Positions 47,216 through 56,379 are shown, counted from the stretch's first letter. The stretch: 64,000 bases of DNA from an uncultured Prevotellaceae bacterium (GCA_902776475.1 CACYQD010000003.1:62001-126000), one strand, 5' to 3'. Numbers and translations are program-made. Notes: generated by a model from the letters alone, not told the origin.

Positions 47216-48688
47216 CTATTTGCGCACGCCGAAGTTCTCGCGGGATTCGTCGTTGATGACACGGCTGGCCTGATAACTGTCGAAGTGGGTTGGGCCGATG
47301 ATGAAATCCGGCACATTGAAGGAGAGGAACCGCTCACGATAGAAACGGCGCGGATTGCGCTGCGGCAGCATGAAGGCCTTGCTGACACCTCCCTTGGCAT
47401 CGACGTGGCAGAAATAGGGCCGTGTGAAGAGACCGTCATCGCGGCGGGAACTGAAGACGAGCCAGCGCGAGTTTGTGGTCCAGTTGTGGAAAGATTCTGT
47501 GTCTTTGGAGTTGGCTCCAGCCATGGGCCGGCTCTCTCCGGTGGCGAGATCGAGCAGATAGAGGTCGGCTTCATGATGCCAGATGCTGAACTGTCCGTAG
47601 TCGGAGAGGGTGTAGCAAAGGAAACGCCCGTCATAGGAGGGACGGGGGAAGGAGACCGATTTCTGCTGAGCCACGGCATCGACAACGGTGTCTATGTGGT
47701 CGCCGAACTTCCCTGTAGCGGGGTCGAAATCGATGCGGTAGAGGTTGTAGCGGATGGAGTCGAGCTGATGGTTATCCTCAGGGAGGGCCCGGGCCGCACA
47801 GAAATAGAGCGAACGGCCGTCAGCGGAAAAGACGGGATAGGTCTCATAGATTGAGTCTTGCTTGAGTAGGGGCGACAGCAACAGCTCGTTTTTGTCGACG
47901 TCATAGACCTGGAGGTCGGAGGCCTCGTCGAAGACTTCAATCAGGTTGGGGTGCGCACTGTGAAACGTCTGTTTCGTCGTGTTGGTGGAATAGGCGATGT
48001 AGCGGCCCGTGGGATGCCAGTAGGGATAGACACAGAGGCCAAGCGTCTGGTCGGTCTTGGTGTTGTAGGCGGTGATGGAGCCATCGCCCTTGCGCAGCAG
48101 TGTGGCGCCATGTGGGCCACGGATGTGAAGGCTCATTTTGGAAGGGTCGCCGCGGTTGAAGCTATGGCAGTTGACACAGCCCTCAAACTGTGTGTTCTCA
48201 ATCAGCGGACGCTCATCAAAAGAGGAGAGGTCGCGCTCGTAAATGCCCATTTTGCTCCACACCTCATGGCCTGGGGCGATAAGGCGGTAACAGATGCCGT
48301 AGTCGATGCTGTCAGGACTGACATAGAGGGAGAAGGGGCGGTAGGTGTGCCAGCCATCGGCATACTTGGCCGAAACGGTGACGCTGAGCGAGTCTCCCCG
48401 GTTCTGGCTGAGCAGCTGACGCCAGTCGTCAAGGCCGAAATCCACCGATTCCTCGCCCTGGCTATGCAGGTTGTTTCCGTGGCGGTCTGTGATGACAGCA
48501 TCTATGAGCAAGGCCGCGTCATCTGCCATGCTGAAGTTGAGAGGTGCGATATTCACAGGTATGGTGACACCGAGGTAATCGGGATAGATCTGAGGCTGAA
48601 CAGTCTCCTGTCTGGCATCGCTGACGGTTTCTGTGGTGCAGGCAGAGGCCAACAGAAGGCAGAGAAGTGTATATAGAACCTTTTTCAT
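47216..48688 (-). CDS. Beta-propeller lipoprotein with one CxxCH haem motif (copy 2)
   Basis: 490 residues. The lipoprotein signal ends at ASAC (Cys17). The N-terminal part (IYPDYLGVTIPVNIAPLNFS) is followed near residue 170 by GCVNCHSF, a c-type haem attachment motif. TolB/PD40-like propeller blades come after it (YPYWHPTGRYIAYSTN, YPVFSADGRSLYFCAA, FPRPSYDGRFLCYTLS). It should sit in the periplasm or at the surface, anchored by lipid. Its paralogue at 50335-51873 shares these segments. Its ATG overlaps the stop of the membrane protein gene upstream by 4 bases. An electron-transfer or haem-sensing role is possible; no enzyme activity can be assigned. Confidence 0.8.
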   Translation of the reverse strand: MKKVLYTLLCLLLASACTTETVSDARQETVQPQIYPDYLGVTIPVNIAPLNFSMADDAALLIDAVITDRHGNNLHSQGEESVDFGLDDWRQLLSQNRGDSLSVTVSAKYADGWHTYRPFSLYVSPDSIDYGICYRLIAPGHEVWSKMGIYERDLSSFDERPLIENTQFEGCVNCHSFNRGDPSKMSLHIRGPHGATLLRKGDGSITAYNTKTDQTLGLCVYPYWHPTGRYIAYSTNTTKQTFHSAHPNLIEVFDEASDLQVYDVDKNELLLSPLLKQDSIYETYPVFSADGRSLYFCAARALPEDNHQLDSIRYNLYRIDFDPATGKFGDHIDTVVDAVAQQKSVSFPRPSYDGRFLCYTLSDYGQFSIWHHEADLYLLDLATGESRPMAGANSKDTESFHNWTTNSRWLVFSSRRDDGLFTRPYFCHVDAKGGVSKAFMLPQRNPRRFYRERFLSFNVPDFIIGPTHFDSYQASRVINDESRENFGVRK

Positions 48689-50307
48689 TGCTCAGGGTAT
48701 TGGAGTTGTAGTTTGGTATAGTTTTCACGGTCGCCCGTCAGCATATAGTAGGCCTTCAGATACTCATAGGCAAGGTGATTGTCGGTGTTGCTGAGGAAGA
48801 GGCGCTGGAGCATATCTGAGGTCACATGGTCACCGAAGAAAAAATTTTCTTTGTAGGCCATTTGGCGCAGGCGGCCGTATTCGGGATGCTTGGCAATCGC
48901 CTTCTCATCTCCCAACAGGGGCAACGTTTCGTTGGCCCAGTCACGGTAGAAGAGGGTCTTCTTCAGTGCTGTGAGATATTTGCGGGCCACTTCGTAATGG
49001 CCGAGGATCAGATTGGTCTGTGCCAGTCGCTTGTAGCATCGGCCACTTTTCTGGAAGTCGAGAATGGCCTCCTGTGCTTCGAAGACCGTGCGCTGGGCGA
49101 CAGTGATCATCCCCAACTGATAGAAGGCCTCGGCGGTAGGCATAGGACTGGTCGCATCGGTCCCGATATCGGGCAGGAGGCCTAAGAGGCCGTTTTGGTT
49201 ATAGTCAAACAGGTGCTGGGTGAGCAAGCCTCGCATGCCCAGGGCAAGATTCTGCACAGTCACCCCGATCTGGTTGTTGGGCCTATCGGTGTTGATGGTC
49301 TCAAGGATGCGGTTCCATTGCTGATAACGGGCCATAAAATCATATTTCATCACCTTTTCGGCTTTGAAATTGCTGTTTTTCCAAACAATACTGCCCATCA
49401 CGGCGGCCACCACTACAAAAGAGGCAAGGGGTAGGAGATAGGAGGAAGGAATCACGGGGACAGGTTTTTGATTCTGGCCAGAATCAGGCAACCTGTCCCC
49501 ATGATTCTGCCTGTCCCCATGATTCTGCAGCGCACGGGCAATGAGCACAAGGATAAATACAGCCAGGACCGCAAGCCAAAGCACAATAGGTATTGCTGTC
49601 GGGTAGCGATGGTAATGTATGCCGAAACACAGGTTGCTGGATGGCACCGGGAGATAATATGCCAAAATGACAGGCATCAGCAGCAAAAGGATCACGGAGA
49701 CCCGGGTCACATGGACGGTTCCCTGGTTCACGGGGACGGTTCTGGTGATCCATTTTTCTACTGAAACGGCCTGCAGGAGAAAGAACAGCAGACAGACAGG
49801 CCCCACCATCCAGTAAAGCACAGGAATGGCCACAAAGATCAGCACGCGCCACAGCCAATTACGAGGCAACGCATCGAAAAGCCATGCTGCGAGGAGGGTG
49901 AGCAAGACAGCCCAGACACCGCCCAGCAGGGCATTCTCATCGAGCAGGAAGAGCCAGAGCAGAAACGAAGGCACAAAGCTAAGGCCATAGAGCAGTCCTC
50001 CGCTCACCTTTGCCCCTTGGCCCGTTTTTGAATTGATCAGCCGGAGCGTCAGCAGTTGCACTGCCATGAGCAGAACCGCAATGATGAGTGCTCCTATCCA
50101 CGCGTAAAGGAAAAACTGTGTGCAGAACCGCCCCAGCAGGTCAGCCACACCGCCGGGGAGTTTTACAATATCCCACACATAGGCGCAGTCGAAGAGGAAA
50201 AGCTGAAACTGCTCCTGGTAATGCAGGTGATGCGGATAGGCCAGTCCGAAAAAGAGGAGAACGGCCGCACCGAAGAGAATTGTGCATATTGTACGTAAAA
50301 CCTTCAT
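48685..50307 (-). CDS. Polytopic membrane protein with helical C-terminal domain (copy 2, DUF6057-like)
   Basis: 540 residues. The N-terminal half carries about nine hydrophobic segments (for example ICTILFGAAVLLFFGLAYP, YAWIGALIIAVLLMAVQLL, IPIVLWLAVLAVFILVLIA). The C-terminal half (about 320-540) is soluble and TPR-like (AEAFYQLGMITVAQRTVFEAQ, YKRLAQTNLILGHYEVARKY). It shares layout and motifs with the gene at 51918-53666. The loop around residues 260-287 (LQNHGDRQNHGDRLPDSGQN) and that near 185-200 are encoded by palindromic repeats absent from the paralogue. The function is unknown; the family name is my best recollection, not a search result. Confidence 0.75.
   Translation of the reverse strand: MKVLRTICTILFGAAVLLFFGLAYPHHLHYQEQFQLFLFDCAYVWDIVKLPGGVADLLGRFCTQFFLYAWIGALIIAVLLMAVQLLTLRLINSKTGQGAKVSGGLLYGLSFVPSFLLWLFLLDENALLGGVWAVLLTLLAAWLFDALPRNWLWRVLIFVAIPVLYWMVGPVCLLFFLLQAVSVEKWITRTVPVNQGTVHVTRVSVILLLLMPVILAYYLPVPSSNLCFGIHYHRYPTAIPIVLWLAVLAVFILVLIARALQNHGDRQNHGDRLPDSGQNQKPVPVIPSSYLLPLASFVVVAAVMGSIVWKNSNFKAEKVMKYDFMARYQQWNRILETINTDRPNNQIGVTVQNLALGMRGLLTQHLFDYNQNGLLGLLPDIGTDATSPMPTAEAFYQLGMITVAQRTVFEAQEAILDFQKSGRCYKRLAQTNLILGHYEVARKYLTALKKTLFYRDWANETLPLLGDEKAIAKHPEYGRLRQMAYKENFFFGDHVTSDMLQRLFLSNTDNHLAYEYLKAYYMLTGDRENYTKLQLQYPEQ
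49449..49525. repeat. Palindromic repeat inserted in frame in the membrane-protein gene
   Basis: GAATCACGGGGACAGG (49449-49464) and CCTGTCCCCATGATTC (49492-49507) are inverted copies (15 of 16 match) around a perfect palindrome GATTCTGGCCAGAATC (49470-49485). A further direct copy is at 49510-49525. It lies wholly inside the gene at 48685-50307 and encodes a hydrophilic loop. Confidence 0.8.
49690..49750. repeat. Second in-frame palindromic repeat in the same gene
   Basis: GGATCACGGAGACC and GGTTCTGGTGATCC form imperfect inverted ends. The inside holds GGACGGTTC twice. It encodes the loop RTVPVNQGTVHVTR between two hydrophobic segments. It shares the GGGGAC core with the repeat at 49449. Confidence 0.65.
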
Positions 50308-50334
50308 TTTGACAAAGAGTAAGTGGTGAAAAGA

Positions 50335-51873
50335 TCAGAAAAAGACCTGCCTGAACTCATCGACGCTGATCCGGACGGGTTCGACCATGAACTCCGGACG
50401 ATTGTAGCTTTTCAGACGCGTGGTGTTTTGCTCAGGATCTTCCTGCGGCAAGAGGAAGGCTTTTTCGGCCTTTCCGTTATTGAAATAGGAGATATAGACT
50501 CGGCTGAAGTTGCCATCCACTCGACGGCTGGCACACATGATCCAATGGCCGTTGCTCGACCATGTGGGATAGCTCTCGGCAAAGCCTTTGCTGTTGAGGC
50601 GGGTCAGGTCGAGGGGAGAGGCTGCCTCTTGGGCTGGGTCGGTGCCTGGTTTCTGGTCGAGCGGCAGACAGACGATGTCGGCATCGTGGTGCCAGATGTG
50701 AAAGCAGCCATATTGGCCCAAGGCAAAGAGCAGATAGCGCCCGTCGGGGCTGATGCGTGGCAGAGTGGCGCTCTTGTCTTGTGAGGCGGCATCATAGATG
50801 AGTTCCTCTTCGCCGAAGTTGCGAGATGCCACGTCGAACGGGCGGCGATAGAGGTTGTATTGCACCTTCTGGAAGGTAAATCTGATATCCTTGTCACGCA
50901 GCTCTTCTGGCAGCGGAACAGACTTGCAGTAATAGAGGTATTTGCCATCGGGCGACCAGGTGGGGAACACTTCCAACAGCGTGGAGTCGTTGCTGATGAT
51001 GCTCACCGAGTCGGTAGCCACATCATAGAGAATCAGGTCGCTCGCCGAGTCGAAGACCTCCACTTTGTTGGGATGTGCCGTATGAAACACCTGGTGGGTC
51101 TGGTTGGTGGAGAAGGCGATCAGTTTGGCGGTAGGATGCCATGCTGGATAGACTCCGGCGGAGATGGTATAGTCGCGCTTCAGATCTACTTTCGACACTT
51201 TGCCGTCGTTAACAATGACGGTGCCGCCTCGGGTCACACGCGCATGAAAGAGCATGTTGTCGGTCTTGTAGTTCTGATAGCTGTGGCAGTTGATGCACTG
51301 GCCTTGGGGGTCATCGCAGCTGACCTTGTTGTTGAAAATCTGGGTCTCTTCAAACGAGGTGAGGTTGCGCTGGGCAATTTCCATGTAGTCGTAAACGATA
51401 TACGACGGTTCGATGAGGCGATACGACAGATACTCGTCGATGGGCTCTTCGGCCACATGTATCTCAAACGGGCTGAACGACAGCCATTCTCCTTCTTGTC
51501 CATTCCCGGGATCCTGCCTTCCCGTGGCCTTTCCCCAAACCTCGACCTTGATGCTCTTGCCCTTGGCGGCACTGAGCATGTCATGCCATTCCGATTCGGG
51601 TATCTGCACCTTCACTCCTTCGCCGTAGGTCTGCTGCGCACCATCGGGTGTGGTAAGGCGTGCCACGCATGCTTCATACTGGTCGGCTGGGAGCATGAAG
51701 TTGAGCGGCGCAATGTTGCAAGGCACGGTGACATCGCAGTAATCGGGGAAGATGGCAGGCAGGCATTTGGCCTCACGGCTCGAAGAGGGTACTTCGGGGT
51801 GATGCGCACACGATGTCATGAACAGCACGGTGGCTGCCAACAGCAGGAAACAGGAATGGATATATCTTTTCAT
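50335..51873 (-). CDS. Beta-propeller lipoprotein with one CxxCH haem motif (copy 1)
   Basis: 512 residues from the ATG at 51873, which gives a lipoprotein signal (LLLAATVLFMTSC, Cys22). Segments match the copy at 47216: IFPDYCDVTVPCNIAPLNFM, then GQCINCHSY near residue 195, then propeller blades YPAWHPTAKLIAFSTNQT, FPTWSPDGKYLYYCKS and LPRISPDGRYLLFALGQ, each with the PD40 (W/I)SPDG core. The single CxxCH suggests one covalently bound haem c. It lies 44 bases after the membrane-protein gene at 51918. I infer that the two proteins act together, because the pair is duplicated as a unit. Confidence 0.8.
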   Translation of the reverse strand: MKRYIHSCFLLLAATVLFMTSCAHHPEVPSSSREAKCLPAIFPDYCDVTVPCNIAPLNFMLPADQYEACVARLTTPDGAQQTYGEGVKVQIPESEWHDMLSAAKGKSIKVEVWGKATGRQDPGNGQEGEWLSFSPFEIHVAEEPIDEYLSYRLIEPSYIVYDYMEIAQRNLTSFEETQIFNNKVSCDDPQGQCINCHSYQNYKTDNMLFHARVTRGGTVIVNDGKVSKVDLKRDYTISAGVYPAWHPTAKLIAFSTNQTHQVFHTAHPNKVEVFDSASDLILYDVATDSVSIISNDSTLLEVFPTWSPDGKYLYYCKSVPLPEELRDKDIRFTFQKVQYNLYRRPFDVASRNFGEEELIYDAASQDKSATLPRISPDGRYLLFALGQYGCFHIWHHDADIVCLPLDQKPGTDPAQEAASPLDLTRLNSKGFAESYPTWSSNGHWIMCASRRVDGNFSRVYISYFNNGKAEKAFLLPQEDPEQNTTRLKSYNRPEFMVEPVRISVDEFRQVFF

Positions 51874-51917
51874 GGTTCTCTCGCGTTTCGATTTCTTTTT
51901 CAATTTCGACAAGTTCA

Positions 51918-53666
51918 TCATTGGGCATTTACTCCGAAGATGTTGTACCACCAATAGGTGTCTCCCCATTCTTCGCGCATGTTCTCGCCGATATTCTCTA
52001 TTTTCACACCCGACCTGGCCATTTTTTCCAAGGATTCCCAGAATTGTTTGTAACGATTGAAAACAGGCTGTTCGACAGGAAGCATCATCCGTTTTTCTTC
52101 TGGAGACTTATCCATAAACATGATATAAGCCTCCTGTGCATGCAAGGGAAATTTATCATTGGGGTGCAACTTCACATATTTGCGCAGCGCAGCCCAGAAA
52201 CGACCTGAGTCGCGACGGATCATGGAATAGAACAATGCCTGTTCTGAAACCGCTTTGCTGACTGTGTCGGATGCGTGGCTAAAACTATCGATAATATAGC
52301 GTTCGCAGTTGTTCTCAACACCATTGATCTCGTCTGCGAAGGATTTTTGCAGTTCGTTAATCGTGTTCGTGACGGGGGCGGGTTGCCAGTTGCCATAAAA
52401 CAGGTTGTGATGCAGCAGGGTGGTGTAGCGTTCTTCTAATTTCTTTTCTCCTGTAGCACGGGCACAGCGTGAAATCATCTTCATGTAGAAGGGTGAGAAA
52501 CCCGTGGCTACGGCATTTTCATAGCTCAGACGGATGGCATAGTTTGACTTCCCGTAGTTGTAATACACCAAAGGAGAAGCTATGTTCAACAAGCCGATGT
52601 GGAGCGAGTCGGGGTTGTGGACATCCACACCATGGTTGCAGAGCTTGAACGAACGATCAAGCAGCCCTCCTTCGTTTGTCAGGGCAATATTCTTGAGCAT
52701 GACCATTGTGTGGGTGGGCTGTTTGCTCTCTTCTGCTACATGAAGCACCTCCTGCCAGTTGTCGGCTTCAGCATGGCGCACCATGCGTATCTCGTCGATG
52801 TAGTTCTTGTCACTGAACATCAGCGAATAGGTGAAGAGAATGCCTGAAACAGCACATAACACCGGTACAAGTGCCTTGTTTAAATACTTCCCGCACAGCG
52901 GGATGAGTACAGAGACAATGGCCAGTACCCAAAACGGGATAGAGAGTCGCTCACTTGATTCGACAGGTGTCACGAAACGGGGAAAGCCTGCCATCATGAC
53001 ATCAGCGGGATTTTGATCCGAGTAGAGCAAAGCACGCCAGATGTAGGCTGTAAAGACGAGCAGGATGATGCCTATCAGTTCCCGCCAGGTGGGTTTCTCA
53101 GCAAGCACCAGACAGAGTATGAAAAGCAAGGCAAACCATCCCAATACAGGATAGAGGCAAGCGCCCAACAGATACCAGAGAAAATGCCATTTGCGTGGGG
53201 TGCTGCGGGTTGCCCACAAAAGCAGCAGCATGACAAGGAAACCTGCCGACTGGGAAAACCAGTAGCCTCTTATGGTGAAGATATATATCCAATAGCCCAA
53301 ATCAACGATGGATGTGAGCAAACAAGCAATCGGCAGGAGCATCAGGGCTGAGGCATTTCCACTTAACCTAAATGCTTTCGCACCCACCAGGAAAATGAAC
53401 ACCCAGATGGCTGCCAAAACACTTGCACCTAAGGCCGGATAATAGAAGAGTTGTGTGAGCCAAGCGCCCACATACTGCATCAGACCAAAGGGTTTTGAAA
53501 GGAGTGTATGGAAGAAGGGTGCTCCGAAGATGAATTCAGAACGGTCGTGCACCGTATAGAGCACATCCTGATTCATCCACAAGATGTAAACGGCAAATGA
53601 AATGAAAGCCAAAAGACTTACATACAGAAAAACCTTGGATAATTTGTTTCTTCCCATTACTTCCAT
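51918..53666 (-). CDS. Polytopic membrane protein with helical C-terminal domain (copy 1, DUF6057-like)
   Basis: 582 residues. About ten hydrophobic segments occupy residues 10-300 (VFLYVSLLAFISFAVYILW, ASVLAAIWVFIFLVG, LLWYLLGACLYPVLGWFALLF-type helices). A soluble helical domain of about 270 residues follows (ADNWQEVLHVAEESKQPTHT, YAIRLSYENAVATGFSPFYM, EERYTTLLHHNLFYGNW). The shared pattern F..PFF..LL..P.G...Y.G.WLTQ.FYYP..GA near residues 45-85 also occurs in the copy at 48685. No catalytic motif is recognised. Probably in the cytoplasmic membrane. The alternative ATG at 53657 would shorten it by three residues. Confidence 0.75.
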   Translation of the reverse strand: MEVMGRNKLSKVFLYVSLLAFISFAVYILWMNQDVLYTVHDRSEFIFGAPFFHTLLSKPFGLMQYVGAWLTQLFYYPALGASVLAAIWVFIFLVGAKAFRLSGNASALMLLPIACLLTSIVDLGYWIYIFTIRGYWFSQSAGFLVMLLLLWATRSTPRKWHFLWYLLGACLYPVLGWFALLFILCLVLAEKPTWRELIGIILLVFTAYIWRALLYSDQNPADVMMAGFPRFVTPVESSERLSIPFWVLAIVSVLIPLCGKYLNKALVPVLCAVSGILFTYSLMFSDKNYIDEIRMVRHAEADNWQEVLHVAEESKQPTHTMVMLKNIALTNEGGLLDRSFKLCNHGVDVHNPDSLHIGLLNIASPLVYYNYGKSNYAIRLSYENAVATGFSPFYMKMISRCARATGEKKLEERYTTLLHHNLFYGNWQPAPVTNTINELQKSFADEINGVENNCERYIIDSFSHASDTVSKAVSEQALFYSMIRRDSGRFWAALRKYVKLHPNDKFPLHAQEAYIMFMDKSPEEKRMMLPVEQPVFNRYKQFWESLEKMARSGVKIENIGENMREEWGDTYWWYNIFGVNAQ

Positions 53667-53683
53667 ACTTAAAATGTATAATA

Positions 53684-53708
53684 GGCTGACCCAATAAATG
53701 AGTCAGCC
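53684..53708 (-). promoter_or_regulatory. Intercistronic hairpin after the SusCD-lipoprotein genes
   Basis: GGCTGAC / GTCAGCC stem with an 11-base loop in the 74-base gap between the lipoprotein and the membrane-protein gene. There is no U-run. It may be a processing or partial-termination point that sets higher expression of the upstream genes. Confidence 0.5.
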
Positions 53709-53740
53709 CATTATTAATTAACTATACCAATAAGGAATGA

Positions 53741-54457
53741 TTATTCCTCATAGTAAACGCTCGTAAAGGTAGCAGAGCCGTTGGTAATCAAGAGGTTGAG
53801 GTCACGACCTTCACCGCCGTTACCCTTGGCGCACTCCTTGGCAATCTGCTCAGTAAGCTCAACTTCCCACTTCATTCCAGGAGTAAGAGGAATGTTGTCT
53901 TTATACACAGAGCTCCACCAACCATTCATGATACGGGCAGTACAACCATCAGTGGCGTCCTTGACGTCAACAATGAGGGTCTTGAGACCAAAGTAGATGT
54001 CGTCGGAGAGAGTCGGGAAATTCTGACCTTCGCTGTCGCTGAAGCGCAGAGGTGCGGAGTCCCAACCGCCAACGGTGAATTCACCTTCCCAAAGGGTGTA
54101 CTTGGTGAGGGGATCAGTGATCTCGTTGCAGGAAACAGGGAAGTCTAATTTAAGCTCTGTTCCATCTGCACAAAGAGCAGTCAAGACAACTGTATAGTCA
54201 CCCAACTTCATCTTCTTTTTAGCATAGTTGCTGAAGAATTCCTTGCCACCAATATTCCACTTGGCATTGACAGGTGCTGAAGTTGAGCAGGTAATGACAT
54301 TACCATTCTGGCCACTGGCTGCTTTGTCAACAGTGACGGTAGTCTTTGCCTTGAGCTCCTCAAGCGTAATGTTGCCGGCGTTTTTGATATCCTCCGATAC
54401 TGGATCGCAGGCTACAAGCATACATACTGCGGCAAAAAACAAAAATATCTTTTTCAT
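53741..54457 (-). CDS. Lipoprotein encoded after SusD (putative surface binding protein)
   Basis: 238 residues. Lipobox MLVAC (Cys17). N-terminal domain about 30-110 (beta-rich, WNIGGKEFFSNYAKKKMKLGDYTVVLTALC, PKD/Ig-like). The C-terminal beta-sandwich (about 120-238, TLWEGEFTVGGWDSAPLRFSD ... DLNLLITNGSATFTSVYYEE) resembles carbohydrate-binding jellyrolls. In loci of this kind the third gene usually encodes a surface ligand-binding lipoprotein that works with SusCD. It is 21 bases after susD. Confidence 0.72.
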   Translation of the reverse strand: MKKIFLFFAAVCMLVACDPVSEDIKNAGNITLEELKAKTTVTVDKAASGQNGNVITCSTSAPVNAKWNIGGKEFFSNYAKKKMKLGDYTVVLTALCADGTELKLDFPVSCNEITDPLTKYTLWEGEFTVGGWDSAPLRFSDSEGQNFPTLSDDIYFGLKTLIVDVKDATDGCTARIMNGWWSSVYKDNIPLTPGMKWEVELTEQIAKECAKGNGGEGRDLNLLITNGSATFTSVYYEE

Positions 54458-54478
54458 ATATAATGCCTAATTAAAATA

Positions 54479-56365
54479 TTAATAAAGTGTCGTATATTGA
54501 GTTTTGGCATCAGCTGCATCCCAACCGGGGTTCTGCTCCATCTTACCATTCATCAAGGTAATCTGAGACTGAGGCTTAGCCAAGAAACCGTTAGTAGCAA
54601 TGTAGCGCTCGGCCCAAGAACAGGTCATGTGTGCCATCGTACGCTTGTTTGACTTATCGCCAAGGCAGACAATCTGCTTGCCGGCCTGAGCCTGGAGTGC
54701 CTTAGGAGCGTATGAGTCATTGGTGGGCTTGTTGCCAGTCCAACGACGCATGTCGTTGAAGCGGAGACCCTCAAATGCGAACTCCCAACGACGCTCGTTC
54801 TGAACGGCCTTCAGAGAGTAGGGTGTCTGAGGAACACCGGCACGGGCCTGAACCTGGTTCATGTAAGAAGCATCACCAGTGAGCTCGGTAAGCATCAGAA
54901 GCACGTCGGGATAGCGCATCAGATAGAAGTCCTCGAAGTGGTCACCCTGCATCTTGTTGTCGAGTGAACTACCGGTATAACCAGGAGCCTGAGACCACCA
55001 TGTGTCGTTGTTGGCAGCGCAAGCGTCAAGGTTCACCTCAGCATACTTCTTCACGGAATAGCCAGACTCCTCGCAGTCGTCCTTCTCATAGGTGTACTGT
55101 GCAAGCTCGTTGTCGAGGTCGATCAAAGAAGCTTTCTTGCGGAGGTCGGTGTAGTTGCCGGTTCTCTCAGCATCTGTCCAGTCATCCCAGATGTTGCAGG
55201 AAGGAGTACCCTGACCCCAGCCCTGGTTGAACGGATAAGTCAGGTTACGGTCACCATTCTGGTTGGAGGCACCGTTACGCAGACCCCAGAACACGGAGAT
55301 GTAGTTGGAGTACATACGCTGAGCGTTGTAGGTTCCACCAATGGCCCAAGCAGAGGCATTCATAAACTGAATCTGGAAGATTTCCTCAGTGTTGCCGTTA
55401 CCCATACCAGGCTGGTCGAAGCAATTCTCACGCTTCATGTCGGCGATATATTCATAGGCATGGCCTTCGCCATCATGAGCCTCATCCCAGAGAAGACTGT
55501 TGGAGTACTGCCAGAGTGAACGGAAGTCCTCGCAGAGCTTGTAACCACCATTGGCCACGATGTCCTTCAGACCATTGACGACGTCGGCCTGAGTAAGCTG
55601 ACCTGCGGGGCAACCCTCCTGCTCAACGAGAGTAATGGCGGGAGCACCACCGGAAGCGAGCTCACTGACATTCTTATAGAAGCCAGCCCAGAACATGTAA
55701 GCACGGGCAATGAAGCCCTCAGCAACGAACTTGTTGGCATGGCCAGAGCTCTTCTCTGCGCTCATGAGATTCTTGGCAGAAACGAAGTCAGAGAGAATCT
55801 GCGGATAGATGATTTCCTCAGCGCTGACCTGCTGCCACATCTCTTCGGTGATGGTGGTAGAGGTGATTAGAGGCACATCGCCAAACAACTGGGTAAGCCA
55901 CAGGGTGTAGAGACCACGCATGAAATAAGCTTCACCGAGAAGTTGATTGCGGCGTGGCTTCTGATTTTCAGTCCAAGGCACATTGTCGATGGTCTCAATC
56001 GTGTTGTTGGTACGTGCAATACCGCCATAGAGAAGGATGAAAGGAGTCTCATACTGATTCACATTCATCTCTACAAGGTGATGAAGAGATTTCACCTTGT
56101 TGTCCTGCAAACCGCCACTGCCAAAGCAGTCGTCAGACATCACTTCCCACCAGAAGAAAATGTTCTGGTTGTCAGAGTCACCACCACCCATGGTATTCAT
56201 GATACTGTAGGTTGCAGCAATCTCAGCCTCAACATCTGCAGGTTTGCCGGGGAAAGTGGCCTGGGTCAACTGAGTCACACGTGGATCGGTATCCAACATG
56301 TCGTTACAAGCTGTAAACAAAGTTGCTGACAAAACAGCTAACGTTGAAAAAATATATTTCTTCAT
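54479..56365 (-). CDS. SusD/RagB-family outer-membrane lipoprotein
   Basis: 628 residues. Lipobox LFTAC (Cys20) and then NDMLDTDPRVTQ. The TPR-containing SusD fold is visible: an N-terminal region (about 25-330) with ARTNNTIETIDNVPW and LLGEAYFMRGLYTLWLTQLFGDVPLIT, and a C-terminal part with RYPDVLLMLTELTGD and NERRWEFAFEGLRFNDMRRW, the classic family signature. SusD caps the SusC transporter and binds the substrate at the cell surface. It starts 14 bases after susC. Confidence 0.96.
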   Translation of the reverse strand: MKKYIFSTLAVLSATLFTACNDMLDTDPRVTQLTQATFPGKPADVEAEIAATYSIMNTMGGGDSDNQNIFFWWEVMSDDCFGSGGLQDNKVKSLHHLVEMNVNQYETPFILLYGGIARTNNTIETIDNVPWTENQKPRRNQLLGEAYFMRGLYTLWLTQLFGDVPLITSTTITEEMWQQVSAEEIIYPQILSDFVSAKNLMSAEKSSGHANKFVAEGFIARAYMFWAGFYKNVSELASGGAPAITLVEQEGCPAGQLTQADVVNGLKDIVANGGYKLCEDFRSLWQYSNSLLWDEAHDGEGHAYEYIADMKRENCFDQPGMGNGNTEEIFQIQFMNASAWAIGGTYNAQRMYSNYISVFWGLRNGASNQNGDRNLTYPFNQGWGQGTPSCNIWDDWTDAERTGNYTDLRKKASLIDLDNELAQYTYEKDDCEESGYSVKKYAEVNLDACAANNDTWWSQAPGYTGSSLDNKMQGDHFEDFYLMRYPDVLLMLTELTGDASYMNQVQARAGVPQTPYSLKAVQNERRWEFAFEGLRFNDMRRWTGNKPTNDSYAPKALQAQAGKQIVCLGDKSNKRTMAHMTCSWAERYIATNGFLAKPQSQITLMNGKMEQNPGWDAADAKTQYTTLY

Positions 56366-56379
56366 AATCTATTGTCGAA

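Noticed and set aside
47099-47854. Plus-strand ORF of 251 codons overlapping the lipoprotein gene end and the operator
   Set aside because: It overlaps the well-supported minus-strand lipoprotein and begins inside the operator region; no domain or signal peptide.
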